Assembly: GCA_020072655.1 (NCBI GenBank)
Contig: JAIQGH010000004.1
Coordinates: 1-64,000, forward strand
DNA from: Terriglobia bacterium
Lineage (GTDB): Bacteria > Acidobacteriota > Terriglobia > UBA7540
DNA length: 64,000 bases
Direction of reading: 5' to 3'
The position numbers and the translations under genes were made by a program. Each line of letters begins with the position of its first letter. Position 1 is the first letter of the stretch. The notes under the pieces were generated by a model. It was not told the DNA's origin and searched no databases. It saw only the letters and a program-made list of their open reading frames with translations. This document shows, one piece after another, positions 50,120 through 58,375 of the stretch.

Positions 50120-50320
50120 ATGGCAGCAAATCGGAAACAAGGAAGTTACCTGGCGGAGTTCATCGTGGCCTTTACGATGTTTCCCGCTGGGCTAGTCTTG
50201 ATCACTTCGGCGAGTCGAGGCATCGGCACCCTGCTCACCATCGTCGGGCTGGGCCTGCTTTTGCACTCGGCAGTAGGGCTCTATCGAATCAAGAAGCTGG
50301 AATTCTCCCGCGGGAGTTAA
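50120..50320 (+). CDS. Small membrane protein (66 aa), ammonium module
   Basis: A 66-residue protein with two hydrophobic helices: AEFIVAFTMFPAGLVLITSA and GIGTLLTIVGLGLLLHSAVGLY, ended by a basic RIKKLEFSRGS. The ATG at 50120 follows AAGGAAGGAG with good spacing. No family is recognised. It sits 199 bases after the porin and 131 bases before another tiny membrane protein, ahead of amt. Together with the 60- and 61-residue neighbours it may be an accessory subunit of the transporter or a membrane regulator; this is inference from position and shape. Confidence 0.7.
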   Translation: MAANRKQGSYLAEFIVAFTMFPAGLVLITSASRGIGTLLTIVGLGLLLHSAVGLYRIKKLEFSRGS

Positions 50321-50451
50321 GCAAGGTGGATGAGCGGGTGAAATGGACACCGGGGTCCACAAGCGAATGACGATCGTATTCGGGAATTCGGATTAGGCAA
50401 GGCGGCGCGTGGAAACGCGCCTGAGTCTCACGACTACCGAAGGAGAGAAGC

Positions 50452-50634
50452 ATGAAAATCACGGGTCTATTGCTCGCTATCGTGGGATGGCTGATACCCG
50501 TTCTGGGTCTCAGTTTGACTTCCTCGAACGCCGCGCGGCTTACGCTGTGCCTGATTGGGATCGCGGTGTGCTTGGTGGGGATTCTGGGGGTTTTGAACAG
50601 AGCCTTCCTGCAGAATGCAATCTGGAAGCAGTGA
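50452..50634 (+). CDS. Small membrane protein (60 aa) directly before amt
   Basis: A 60-residue, very hydrophobic protein: MKITGLLLAIVGWLIPVLGL then LTLCLIGIAVCLVGILGVLN form two helices, with short hydrophilic ends (RAFLQNAIWKQ). AAGGAGAGAAGC precedes the ATG at 50452, a strong ribosome site. It ends 65 bases before amt. It differs in sequence from the 66-residue neighbour but has the same two-helix shape. No family assigned. Confidence 0.7.
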   Translation: MKITGLLLAIVGWLIPVLGLSLTSSNAARLTLCLIGIAVCLVGILGVLNRAFLQNAIWKQ

Positions 50635-50699
50635 AGTAGAAGCAAACGTCGGAGACCAGTAGGGGAAGTGAAGTGAATGCCGAAAACCAGGAGAATCAC

Positions 50700-52424
50700 A
50701 TGCGACTTCGCAAGAGACTGACACGCTGTCTTCCCGCAGCAAGCATTTTGCTGGTTCTGTGTGGGATACCCGCATGGCCACAGAACCAAACTCCCCCCGC
50801 AACTCCGAGCCAGGCCGCAACCCCGCCTGCTGCGGCCGCCGCGCCGAGCCTCACCGCGCCGCTCGCCCTGAAAGATGCGAATCCCCCGTCGTCCGATGAT
50901 CTGGCCAAGGGCGATCCGGGCGGGACGCTGACCGGGACCGTCAACGATGTGGCGGTGTCGGACGCCAAGAAGGGCCTCACGCTCGGCGACGCGGTGAACC
51001 AGATTGGCCAAAACAAAGTGGCGATCAACTTCGTGTGGACGCTCGTCGCCGGCTTCCTGGTGATGTTCATGCAGGCGGGGTTCGCCATCGTGGAGACCGG
51101 CCTGTGCCGGGCCAAGAACGCCAGCCACACGATGATGATGAACTTCATGGTTTACGGGTTCGGGCTGTTCGCCTACTGGGTCTGCGGCTTTGCCTTTCAG
51201 ATGGGCGGCGTGGGAGCCACGGCCAACCTCGGCGGGACGGCCCCGCTGAGTTCGGAATACACCGTCAATTTCCTCGGGAAAACCTGGGGCCTTTTCGGGA
51301 CGCACGGGTTCTTCCTGACCCAGGGCGGCACCTACGACGTAGCGGTGATGGTCCTGTTCCTTTTCCAAATGGTGTTCATGGACACCGCCACCACCATCGT
51401 GACGGGCGCGGCCGCGGAGCGCTGGAAGTACGTAGCCTTCGCGATCTCAACGTTCTTCCTCGGCGCCATCACCTATCCATTCTTTGCCAACTGGGCCTGG
51501 GGAGGCGGATGGCTCTCCCAACTCGGCGCAAATTTCGGCCTGGGACACGGGTACTGTGACTTCGCCGGTTCGGGTGTGGTGCACGCCGTGGGTGGGCTGA
51601 CGGGACTCGCCGTCGCCATGCTCGTCGGGCCACGCCTGGGCAAATACAACCGCAACGGGTCTCCCAATGCGATTCCCGGCCACGACATGGTGCTGGTCCT
51701 GACCGGCTGCTTCATTCTGGCGTTTGGATGGTTCGGCTTCAATCCCGGAAGCACGCTGGGCGCGTCCGGGAACGGCGCCCTGCGAATCGGCTCCATCGCG
51801 GTCAACACCATGCTCGCGGGGTGCACGGGTTCTTTTGGCGCGCTTCTCTATATGTGGATCCGCTACGGGAAGCCGGACGCCTCGATGTCTGGCAACGGAC
51901 TCCTGGCCGGTCTGGTGGCGATTACCGCTCCCAGCGGCTTCGTCAACACAGTGGGCGCGGCCATCATCGGCCTCGTCGCCGGGGTCCTGGTTTGCCTCAG
52001 CGTTGAGTTCTTTGACCGCGTGGCGAAGGTCGATGATCCCGTGGGAGCCATTTCGGTGCACGGCGCGAATGGCCTTTGGGGCGTTATCTCCGTGGGCCTG
52101 TTTGCCGACGGGAAATCGAACTATGGCGGAAGCTGGAACGGCGTCCCGGGCTCGGTCACGGGCCTGTTCTACGGCGATCCAGGACAACTGATTGCCCAGT
52201 TGGTTGGCGTCGCAACCTTACTGGGTTTTGTGTTCGCAGCGTCCTTCGTCTTCAACTGGGTTGTGGACGTGCTCGTCGGACAGCGCGTATCCCCTGAAAC
52301 CGAACTGGAAGGACTGGATGTTCCTGAGATGGGCGCGCTGGGTTATCCGGAATTCGTCTTGAAGGTTCACCGCGAGCAGGCTCCCATCACGGGTATCGGA
52401 GCCGCTGTGGAAGCGACGACCTAA
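50700..52424 (+). CDS. amt: Ammonium transporter Amt
   Basis: A 574-residue Amt/MEP/Rh channel. An N-terminal signal-like segment (MRLRKRLTRCLPAASILLVL) and ~70 residues of Pro/Ala linker precede the core, which is longer than the usual ~430 residues. Core motifs: FVWTLVAGFLVMFMQAGFA, NASHTMMMNF, TTIVTGAAAERWKY, DFAGSGVVHAVGG with Asp287 and pore His295, and the twin His454 in VHGANGLWGVI. It conducts ammonium inward and is blocked by P-II proteins when nitrogen is plentiful; a P-II gene lies 2.2 kb downstream. The ATG at 50700 follows CAGGAG; a GTG at 50673 is an alternative. The C-terminal tail (PETELEGLDVPEMGALGYPE) is the conserved cytoplasmic P-II contact region. Confidence 0.95.
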   Translation: MRLRKRLTRCLPAASILLVLCGIPAWPQNQTPPATPSQAATPPAAAAAPSLTAPLALKDANPPSSDDLAKGDPGGTLTGTVNDVAVSDAKKGLTLGDAVNQIGQNKVAINFVWTLVAGFLVMFMQAGFAIVETGLCRAKNASHTMMMNFMVYGFGLFAYWVCGFAFQMGGVGATANLGGTAPLSSEYTVNFLGKTWGLFGTHGFFLTQGGTYDVAVMVLFLFQMVFMDTATTIVTGAAAERWKYVAFAISTFFLGAITYPFFANWAWGGGWLSQLGANFGLGHGYCDFAGSGVVHAVGGLTGLAVAMLVGPRLGKYNRNGSPNAIPGHDMVLVLTGCFILAFGWFGFNPGSTLGASGNGALRIGSIAVNTMLAGCTGSFGALLYMWIRYGKPDASMSGNGLLAGLVAITAPSGFVNTVGAAIIGLVAGVLVCLSVEFFDRVAKVDDPVGAISVHGANGLWGVISVGLFADGKSNYGGSWNGVPGSVTGLFYGDPGQLIAQLVGVATLLGFVFAASFVFNWVVDVLVGQRVSPETELEGLDVPEMGALGYPEFVLKVHREQAPITGIGAAVEATT

Positions 52425-52445
52425 AGGAAAAGAGGAGGGTTATCA

Positions 52446-53021
52446 GTGGCGAGCTCGATATTTCCTTTGACCTTTGATGTGCAGGAGATCCGGCCTGAAG
52501 CCCGGACCTCCGCGATTGTTCCTCGCGGAACTGCCCCCCTCAGCGCCGAGGCGCTGAATTCTTTTCACGAAGGGATGGAATTGCTGGGCCTGGGAAGGCC
52601 GGGCGAGGCCATCGGCAGGCTGGAAAGCGCTGTCGCTCGCGCCCCGGAATATGCCGATGGTTTCGTCGGGCTGGGCATGGCGTATGCCATGGACAGCCGG
52701 GTGTACCCGGCCCTCGACAGCTTCGAGAAGGCGGCGGAATTGGATCCTGCCAACTTCTTCGCGCACTTCAAGCTGGCGCAGTTTTGCTTTAAGTTGCGAA
52801 TTCCGAAGAAAGGCTACGAAGAGGCCGAACTCGCCCTGCGATGCGCGACCTCGCTCGAAGAGCGACGGCTGGTGGCGCAGATCTTGAAGGAAGAGCGTCA
52901 GCGCGAGGCGGGGGGAGTAAAGCGGCCGACCTGGAATAAGCCGTTTTCGAGAATCTGGACGCGCGTGGGATTCGGTCTTTTGCTTGCGGCTTGCCTGATC
53001 CTGGTTCTCCACGTGAGGTGA
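52446..53021 (+). CDS. Tail-anchored TPR protein
   Basis: A 191-residue protein starting at a GTG (52446) after AGGAGGGTTATCA. Residues ~36-140 are about three TPR-like helix pairs: NSFHEGMELLGLGRPGEAIG, GFVGLGMAYAMDSRVYPALDS and FAHFKLAQFCFKLRIPKKGY. A C-terminal membrane helix (RVGFGLLLAACLILVLHVR) anchors it, with the TPR on the cytoplasmic side, so it is a likely scaffold. It follows amt by 22 bases and is on the same strand. No specific family is recognised, and the interacting partner is unknown. Confidence 0.8.
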   Translation: MASSIFPLTFDVQEIRPEARTSAIVPRGTAPLSAEALNSFHEGMELLGLGRPGEAIGRLESAVARAPEYADGFVGLGMAYAMDSRVYPALDSFEKAAELDPANFFAHFKLAQFCFKLRIPKKGYEEAELALRCATSLEERRLVAQILKEERQREAGGVKRPTWNKPFSRIWTRVGFGLLLAACLILVLHVR

Positions 53022-53062
53022 CTTCGCCCGGCCTCCAACTCAGCGCCGCAGGGAGAGGATTT

Positions 53063-53248
53063 ATGCCGGTGACAAAAACGATTGTGAATCTGCTCTGGCA
53101 ACAACGTGTCGTCCTGGCTTGCGCGCTCACGGCGGCCGTGTTTCTCGTGGGAGTGTGGCATGCGCCCCTGATCCCGGTGGTGATCGGATGCATGGCGGCG
53201 TTATCGCTCAAGCTGATCAGCGCAAGACGCAAGCCGCCGCGTGATTAG
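53063..53248 (+). CDS. Small membrane protein (61 aa), before the antiporter
   Basis: A 61-residue protein: MPVTKTIVNLLWQQRVVLAC then two hydrophobic runs (ALTAAVFLVGVWHAPLIPVV, GCMAALSLKLISARR) and a basic end. The ATG at 53063 has GGGAGAGGATTT upstream. It lies 41 bases after the TPR gene. It is the third tiny two-helix protein in this module; the sequence resembles neither of the others, and no family is assigned. Confidence 0.6.
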   Translation: MPVTKTIVNLLWQQRVVLACALTAAVFLVGVWHAPLIPVVIGCMAALSLKLISARRKPPRD

Positions 53249-53313
53249 GCTCGGGCGCGAAGGCTTTCCTCGGGTGCAAAGACAGTGGCGGGGGAATACC
53301 CGGACCAATTTCC

Positions 53314-54591
53314 ATGGATGTCTCGCTTCAAATCCTGCTCGTTGTGGCTGTCCTGATCCTCCTGGCGAAGGCGGTAGGTGGATTGTGCCACAAGTTCAGT
53401 ATGCCGCCGGTGCTGGGCGAGCTGCTGGCAGGTGTTATTCTCGGCCCCACCCTGCTCAATATCTGGAAATTCCCGTGGCTTGCAGGCAGCCAAGCCGTGG
53501 CGGGCAATCATGCCATTTCCCTTCCCGCCGCGGTACACGTCTTAGCGCAGATCGGCGTGGTCGTTCTGATGTTTCTTGCGGGGCTGGAAACCGACACGAA
53601 GCTGATGAAGGCCACGGCAGCCCCGGCATTCTGGGCGGCCGCCGGCGGAGTGGTGTTGCCCCTGGCAGGCGGCGCGGCGCTGGTGCACGAGCTGGGATTC
53701 GGCTGGGCGGAGTCGGTGTTCATCGGCACCGTGCTCACGGCGACCAGCGTTTCGATCACCGCGCAGACGCTGATGAACATGAACCGGCTGAGGTCGAAGG
53801 CCGGAACCACCATCCTGGGCGCCGCGGTGATCGACGACGTGCTGGGACTGATCGTTCTCTCCCTCGTGATTGCGGTGGAGTTTCAGCGCGCGCCCAACGC
53901 CGCGTCGATGTGGAGCGGCACGGGCTGGGTCGCGGCGCGAGTCGTCATCTTTGGCGTGCTGACCTTCCTTTTCGGGCCTCGCCTGATCCGCTGGGCCTTC
54001 CGGTACGCCCGCCACTTCCAGGGGCCGCACATCTCGGTGGCGGTGGGCCTGGGCATCGCCTTCATCTTCGCGTTTGCGGCGGAAGCGGGAGGTGGCATGG
54101 CAGCGATCACCGGCTCCTACCTGGCGGGACTCTTCATGGCTGCAAGCCCGGCGCGGGACGAAATTGTCGGCGATGTGCGGTCGATGGCCAACGCGTTCTT
54201 CGGGCCGCTTTTCTTCTGCTCCGTCGGGCTGGAAATGAACGGGCGGAACTTGGGCGGGCAGCTCAACCTCTTCCTGGTCGTGATGGCCATCGCCGTCGTG
54301 GGCAAGGTGGCCGGGTGCGGGGGCGCCGCCCTCGCTCAGGGCTTCAGCCGGCGGGATTCGCTGGTGGTGGGTGTCGGGATGATTCCGCGCGGTGAAGTCG
54401 GATTGATTACGGCCAGCATTGGCTGGACCGCGGGCGTCATCGGAGGAGATGTCTATTCGGTCATGGTGATCGTGGTTTTGGCAACCACGCTGATTAGCCC
54501 CGTGCTCTTACGGTTCTCCCTGCCTGCCGACGATCGAGGTGAACTCGTCGAGAGCGCAACTGTCGCCGCGAACGTGGCGGAAGGATCGTAA
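53314..54591 (+). CDS. CPA2-family cation:proton antiporter
   Basis: A 425-residue antiporter with ~12 hydrophobic helices. The core Asp pair lies in GAAVIDDVLGLIVLSLV (Asp174, Asp175), the electrogenic DD signature of CPA2 (as in NapA and KefC-type proteins). FSMPPVLGELLAGVILGPTL and FLAGLETDTKLMKATAAPA match the N-terminal region. There is no C-terminal RCK/TrkA-N domain, so it is of the short Na+/H+ or K+/H+ type. It could balance charge or pH during ammonium uptake, or be controlled by the P-II protein encoded 59 bases downstream; neither is shown. The ATG at 53314 has no strong ribosome site, only a weak GGGGGAA about 16 bases upstream. Confidence 0.9.
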   Translation: MDVSLQILLVVAVLILLAKAVGGLCHKFSMPPVLGELLAGVILGPTLLNIWKFPWLAGSQAVAGNHAISLPAAVHVLAQIGVVVLMFLAGLETDTKLMKATAAPAFWAAAGGVVLPLAGGAALVHELGFGWAESVFIGTVLTATSVSITAQTLMNMNRLRSKAGTTILGAAVIDDVLGLIVLSLVIAVEFQRAPNAASMWSGTGWVAARVVIFGVLTFLFGPRLIRWAFRYARHFQGPHISVAVGLGIAFIFAFAAEAGGGMAAITGSYLAGLFMAASPARDEIVGDVRSMANAFFGPLFFCSVGLEMNGRNLGGQLNLFLVVMAIAVVGKVAGCGGAALAQGFSRRDSLVVGVGMIPRGEVGLITASIGWTAGVIGGDVYSVMVIVVLATTLISPVLLRFSLPADDRGELVESATVAANVAEGS

Positions 54592-54650
54592 GGGCGGTCT
54601 GGCTGCTAGAGATGGCTCTGCGCTCCATCAAATGTGAGGGATAAACCGAT

Positions 54651-54989
54651 ATGACGAAACTCGAAGCGATCATTCAACCCGCGCGGCTCGACTCCGTCCG
54701 GGAAGCACTCCAGGCCGTCGGCGTGGCGGGGGTGACGGTTTGGGAAGTGCGCGGACACGGACGCCAAAAAGGCCACACCGAGGTCTATCGTGGCAATGAA
54801 TACACCGTCGACCTCTTGCCCAAAATCAAGATTGAAGCCGTCATGCCGAATCACTTGGTGGAACCGGCGGTCGCGGCTGTCATCAAATCCGCGAAAACCG
54901 GGAAGATTGGCGATGGCAAAATCTTCCTGACCAAGCTGGACGAGGCTATCCGGATTCGCAATGAAGAACGGGGCGAGGCGGCGCTATAG
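54651..54989 (+). CDS. glnB: Nitrogen regulatory protein P-II
   Basis: A 112-residue canonical P-II trimer-forming protein. MTKLEAIIQPARLDSVREAL is the start of the fold, GRQKGHTEVYRGNEYTVDLL is signature 1 with the T-loop uridylylation site Tyr51, and TGKIGDGKIF is signature 2, the ATP-binding region. It senses ADP/ATP and 2-oxoglutarate and controls Amt, GlnE or other targets. Here it is the last gene of the module. GlnK normally sits next to amt; this one is separated by a TPR protein, a tiny membrane protein and an antiporter. GAGGGATAAACCG lies before the ATG. Confidence 0.95.
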   Translation: MTKLEAIIQPARLDSVREALQAVGVAGVTVWEVRGHGRQKGHTEVYRGNEYTVDLLPKIKIEAVMPNHLVEPAVAAVIKSAKTGKIGDGKIFLTKLDEAIRIRNEERGEAAL

Positions 54990-55518
54990 CCACTCGGTCT
55001 TCGCAGGCCTTTCCGAGGCTTCGCCATCCCGGCCGAGGTCAGCGTGCACGAGCTTCCCTGTGTTCTCTCGCTCGTTCGGGGCCGGGCGTGTGGATAAACA
55101 AGATAACGTCGTTGACCATCCCCTTCCCGCCTCTCGCGTTGCGGCAGAAGGAGTTAGCAATTCGGTCGGCGTCCGAGGCGGTCCCGCCAGGGTTTTGGCC
55201 TGCGGGCGGACCTTTATTACACTGTTAACAAACGACAAGTAACACCTCAATCCGGTCCTCCGCGCTAACCTTCGGCGGTCACGGGTCGCCAGAAAAATGG
55301 CGCACGGCCAAGGATAATTCTTGACGTGCGCAGCCCGGTTGGGTATAGTGCCTATAATTTACGCGGCAATCGGATCGTCGGGAGGGACGGTTCGAGAGCC
55401 GCTGGTTTCAGTTCCAGCAAGGATCACCCATCGATAAAGCGCCAGCGAGGGGTCAGGCGAGCAAGAACGCCGAGGAAGAGGCGGCAGAATTCGCCCTGTC
55501 CGCCTGGAGAGCGCTCGG
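54990..55518. other. Intergenic region with promoter and leader
   Basis: The first ~330 bases hold no gene, repeat or terminator I can support. A promoter at 55321-55349 follows, then a ~165-base untranslated leader with several short hairpins, such as GGTTCGAGAGCC and CTGGTTTCAGTTCCAG. It does not match a cyclic di-GMP riboswitch in the parts I recognise. Confidence 0.4.
55321..55349 (+). promoter_or_regulatory. Promoter for the GGDEF/HD-GYP gene
   Basis: TTGACG (55321-55326), exactly 17 bases, and TATAGT (55344-55349). A TATAAT at 55353-55358 is too far downstream to pair with the same -35 box. Confidence 0.65.
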
Positions 55519-58311
55519 ATGGGGACCACTTTCGGTCAGTTCCCTCTGCTTTTCATCCTTCCCACCCTTACCTCGCTCATCCTTCTCGTCTATATCGTTC
55601 AACGCTTGCACCACCACCGGACGGAAGGCCGACGCAGTGAGAAGCAATTGCTACACTTCTCCAACCTGGAATTGCTCACCACCGCGGTCTCTTCGACCTC
55701 GGACCTGAAGAAGTTGGCCGATCAAACGCTCGAGAGAATTCTCCAAGCGCTCGGTCTAACCCACGGTTTTGCCCTCCTTCGCCTTCCCGGGACCAGCGAG
55801 GGGGACTGCTCGGCGGCTCGCGGCTTCTCGGAGCAAGCGCAGGCGCGTTTGGGGAAGGCTCCCCTGCGCGACTACCTCGCCTCCTCCGGCGAACGCTGGG
55901 GCGGCCTAATGGTTTTCCCGGATTTGCTTTGCCCCGACCTGATCGCCGCCTGGCACCGCGACCCGCTTTTTCCGCAGTTCCGCGAAGTGATCACCACCGA
56001 AGGCCCCAGAACGCTCCTGGTCTTGGGACTGCAGACCGGGCACCAGTCCTACGGCGCCCTGCTGGTCGGGAGCCCCAAGGTGCGATCTTTCCGCCCCGGG
56101 GAACTTCGCCTGATTCTGGCGATCGGGCACCAAATCTCGGTGGCGCTTGAAAACCGCTCGCTTCAGAAGACTGCGGAGCGCCACGAGGAAGAGCTCAGGG
56201 GCTTCTCGCTCGTGTTCCAAGAGTTGCCCAACGGAAGGGCGGAAACGATGTCCGGCCCGGCCGAAGGAGCCACCGATCCCGGGGCCGGTCCACAGCCGGC
56301 GGATGCGCTCTCGGAATATGTGCTCCGCACGCGCGAGCCTTTGTTGATTGCCCGCGACTTCCTGAATACGGCACGACGCCTGGGGGTCTCCCCCATCGAT
56401 CCCCGCATCCTGGCCTGGGCCGGGGTGCCCATCCAGCTCTCGGACGGCTCGGTCGCCGTGCTCGCCGTGACGGACTACGAAAGCGAAGGCGCCCTGGACG
56501 AGCGGCGTTTTGATTTGCTCAAAGTGCTGGCCGGAGAGGTGGCGGTGGCAATCGAAAACGCCCGGCTGTTCCAACAGGAGCAGCGTCGGGCGCGCCACTT
56601 GGCCTTGCTCAACGAACTGGCGCGCAAGGCCACCGAGGTTCTCGATCCCAAGGAGTTGCTCGCCGGCATCTGTGAGCAGTTGCGCGCTGCCTTCGGGTAC
56701 GAATTGGTACGCGTGGAAACAATCGACCGGGACGAACTGGTGATGCAGGCGTTGGAGGGCTATGCCCCTTCCCTGCTGGGCCGCCGGCGCAAGCGCGCCG
56801 AAGGGCTGGCGGGTTTTGCCATCGAAAGTGGGGAGCCGGTCCTGGTGAACGACGTCACCCGCGACGAACGCTACATCCCGTTCCATTCCGGCGCCCGCTC
56901 TGCCTTGATGGTGCCCCTCAAGTATCGCACGGAAGTGCTGGGCGTTCTGTCGATCGAGTCCCTGCGGCCTCACAGCTTTTCTCAGCAGGACGTGCTCACC
57001 CTCTGCACTTTGGCGGACCATCTGGCCATTGCCTTGAAGAACGCGCAGGCCTATCAGGTCGCGCAAGAGCAGGCCATCACGGATAGCCTGACGGGCCTCA
57101 AGACCCACCGCTACTTCATGGAAGCCCTGGACGCGGAGTGGCGTCGCTCGCCGCGGTCCGGCCGGCATTTCTCCTTGATCATGATGGACCTCGACGACTT
57201 CAGACTCGTCAACGACCGTTACGGGCACTTGGAAGGCGACCGGGTCCTGACGAACGTCGCCAGAGTGATGGAGGCGCGCTGCCGGCAATCCAACGTGGTG
57301 GCCCGGCTCGGCGGCGATCAGTTCGCCATTCTGCTGCCGGAGACCAGCATCGAGCAGGCGGAGATTCTGGCCGAGCGCTTGCGGACCAGCTTTTCGGCGG
57401 ACTCGTACTTGTCCAGTCACGGCGTGACGGCCAGTTTCGGCCTCGCTACGTTTCCCATCCATGGGGTGACCAAAGAGGAGATCATGCACGTGGCCGAGGC
57501 CGGAGTTTATCTGGCCAAGCACGAGCGGGGCAACAGTGTGCGCGTGGCCTCCAGTTCCGCGGAGGGTCCCGGCGCCGCGTGGGAGGAACAGTTGCTTCAC
57601 GCCTATCTGGGCGTGGCCGTGAAACGCATGTTCTCGACTGGCCCCGAGGTCTTCAATGAGTACTTGTCGCGCTTCGAGGCGGCCACGCGCGATCCGGGAG
57701 GAGATAACCCTTCGCTGATGGACACCGTCACGGCGCTGGCCTTCACCATCGACGCCAAAGACCATTACACGGAGGGTCATTCCCAATCGGTCTCACGCCT
57801 GGCCGCTCAGATCGGGCAGCAGCTCGGGCTTTCCCGCGAGGAGCTCGAAGAGATTCGCTTGGCGGGCATCCTGCACGACATCGGCAAGATCGGGGTCCCG
57901 GAGAGCGTGCTCAACAAGCCGGCATGCCTGACCCCGGAGGAATATGAGTTGATCAAGACTCACGCGGCTCTGGGTGAAAGGATCCTGATGCCGCTCAAGG
58001 TCAAGGCCATCGGGCGCATCTCCAAGATGGTGCGGCACCACCACGAGCGCGTGGATGGAAAGGGTTATCCGGATGGCTTGTCGGGTGAGCAGATCCCCGT
58101 CGGTGCGCGGATTATCACTATTGCCGACTGCTTTGACACGCTCATCTCGGAGCGCGCTTACAAGAAAGCCAGCCCGCGTGAAGACGCCGTCGTGGAACTC
58201 GTGAGAGGTAAGGGAACTCAGTTCGATTCGGCGATTCTCGACGCTTTCCTGAATACGCTCGCCACCGCTACCAACCGCCGCACCAACGCGACCTGGTCGG
58301 AAACCAACTGA
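55519..58311 (+). CDS. GAF-GAF-GAF-GGDEF-HD-GYP protein, probable cyclic di-GMP phosphodiesterase
   Basis: A 930-residue signalling protein. One membrane helix (FPLLFILPTLTSLILLVYIVQ, residues ~8-28) is followed by three GAF-like domains (about 40-220, 250-350 and 365-510), a GGDEF domain (~520-680) and an HD-GYP domain (~735-920). In the GGDEF domain the site reads RLGGDQF (Gly598 to Phe602); Gln601 replaces the metal-binding Glu, so the cyclase is probably inactive, though it could still bind GTP. The HD-GYP domain is intact: GHSQSVSRLA, LHDIGKIGVP (His786-Asp787), HHERVDGKGYPDGL and ITIADCFDTL. It should hydrolyse cyclic di-GMP. The ATG at 55519 follows GGAGAGCGCTCGG. Confidence 0.92.
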   Translation: MGTTFGQFPLLFILPTLTSLILLVYIVQRLHHHRTEGRRSEKQLLHFSNLELLTTAVSSTSDLKKLADQTLERILQALGLTHGFALLRLPGTSEGDCSAARGFSEQAQARLGKAPLRDYLASSGERWGGLMVFPDLLCPDLIAAWHRDPLFPQFREVITTEGPRTLLVLGLQTGHQSYGALLVGSPKVRSFRPGELRLILAIGHQISVALENRSLQKTAERHEEELRGFSLVFQELPNGRAETMSGPAEGATDPGAGPQPADALSEYVLRTREPLLIARDFLNTARRLGVSPIDPRILAWAGVPIQLSDGSVAVLAVTDYESEGALDERRFDLLKVLAGEVAVAIENARLFQQEQRRARHLALLNELARKATEVLDPKELLAGICEQLRAAFGYELVRVETIDRDELVMQALEGYAPSLLGRRRKRAEGLAGFAIESGEPVLVNDVTRDERYIPFHSGARSALMVPLKYRTEVLGVLSIESLRPHSFSQQDVLTLCTLADHLAIALKNAQAYQVAQEQAITDSLTGLKTHRYFMEALDAEWRRSPRSGRHFSLIMMDLDDFRLVNDRYGHLEGDRVLTNVARVMEARCRQSNVVARLGGDQFAILLPETSIEQAEILAERLRTSFSADSYLSSHGVTASFGLATFPIHGVTKEEIMHVAEAGVYLAKHERGNSVRVASSSAEGPGAAWEEQLLHAYLGVAVKRMFSTGPEVFNEYLSRFEAATRDPGGDNPSLMDTVTALAFTIDAKDHYTEGHSQSVSRLAAQIGQQLGLSREELEEIRLAGILHDIGKIGVPESVLNKPACLTPEEYELIKTHAALGERILMPLKVKAIGRISKMVRHHHERVDGKGYPDGLSGEQIPVGARIITIADCFDTLISERAYKKASPREDAVVELVRGKGTQFDSAILDAFLNTLATATNRRTNATWSETN

Positions 58312-58375
58312 CCGGCCTCACTGCAGTTGTGGGCTGCCGGCGCCCGGCAACGCGATGCTTCAGCCGCCCAGTTTG

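Noticed and set aside
55350-55518. Cyclic di-GMP riboswitch in the leader of the HD-GYP gene
   Set aside because: Short hairpins exist, but the conserved GEMM-type core elements are not recognisable, so only a structured leader is stated.
55906-57786. 626-aa minus-strand frame opposite the GAF/HD-GYP gene
   Set aside because: Composition typical of antisense shadows (His/Gln/Arg-rich), no recognisable fold.
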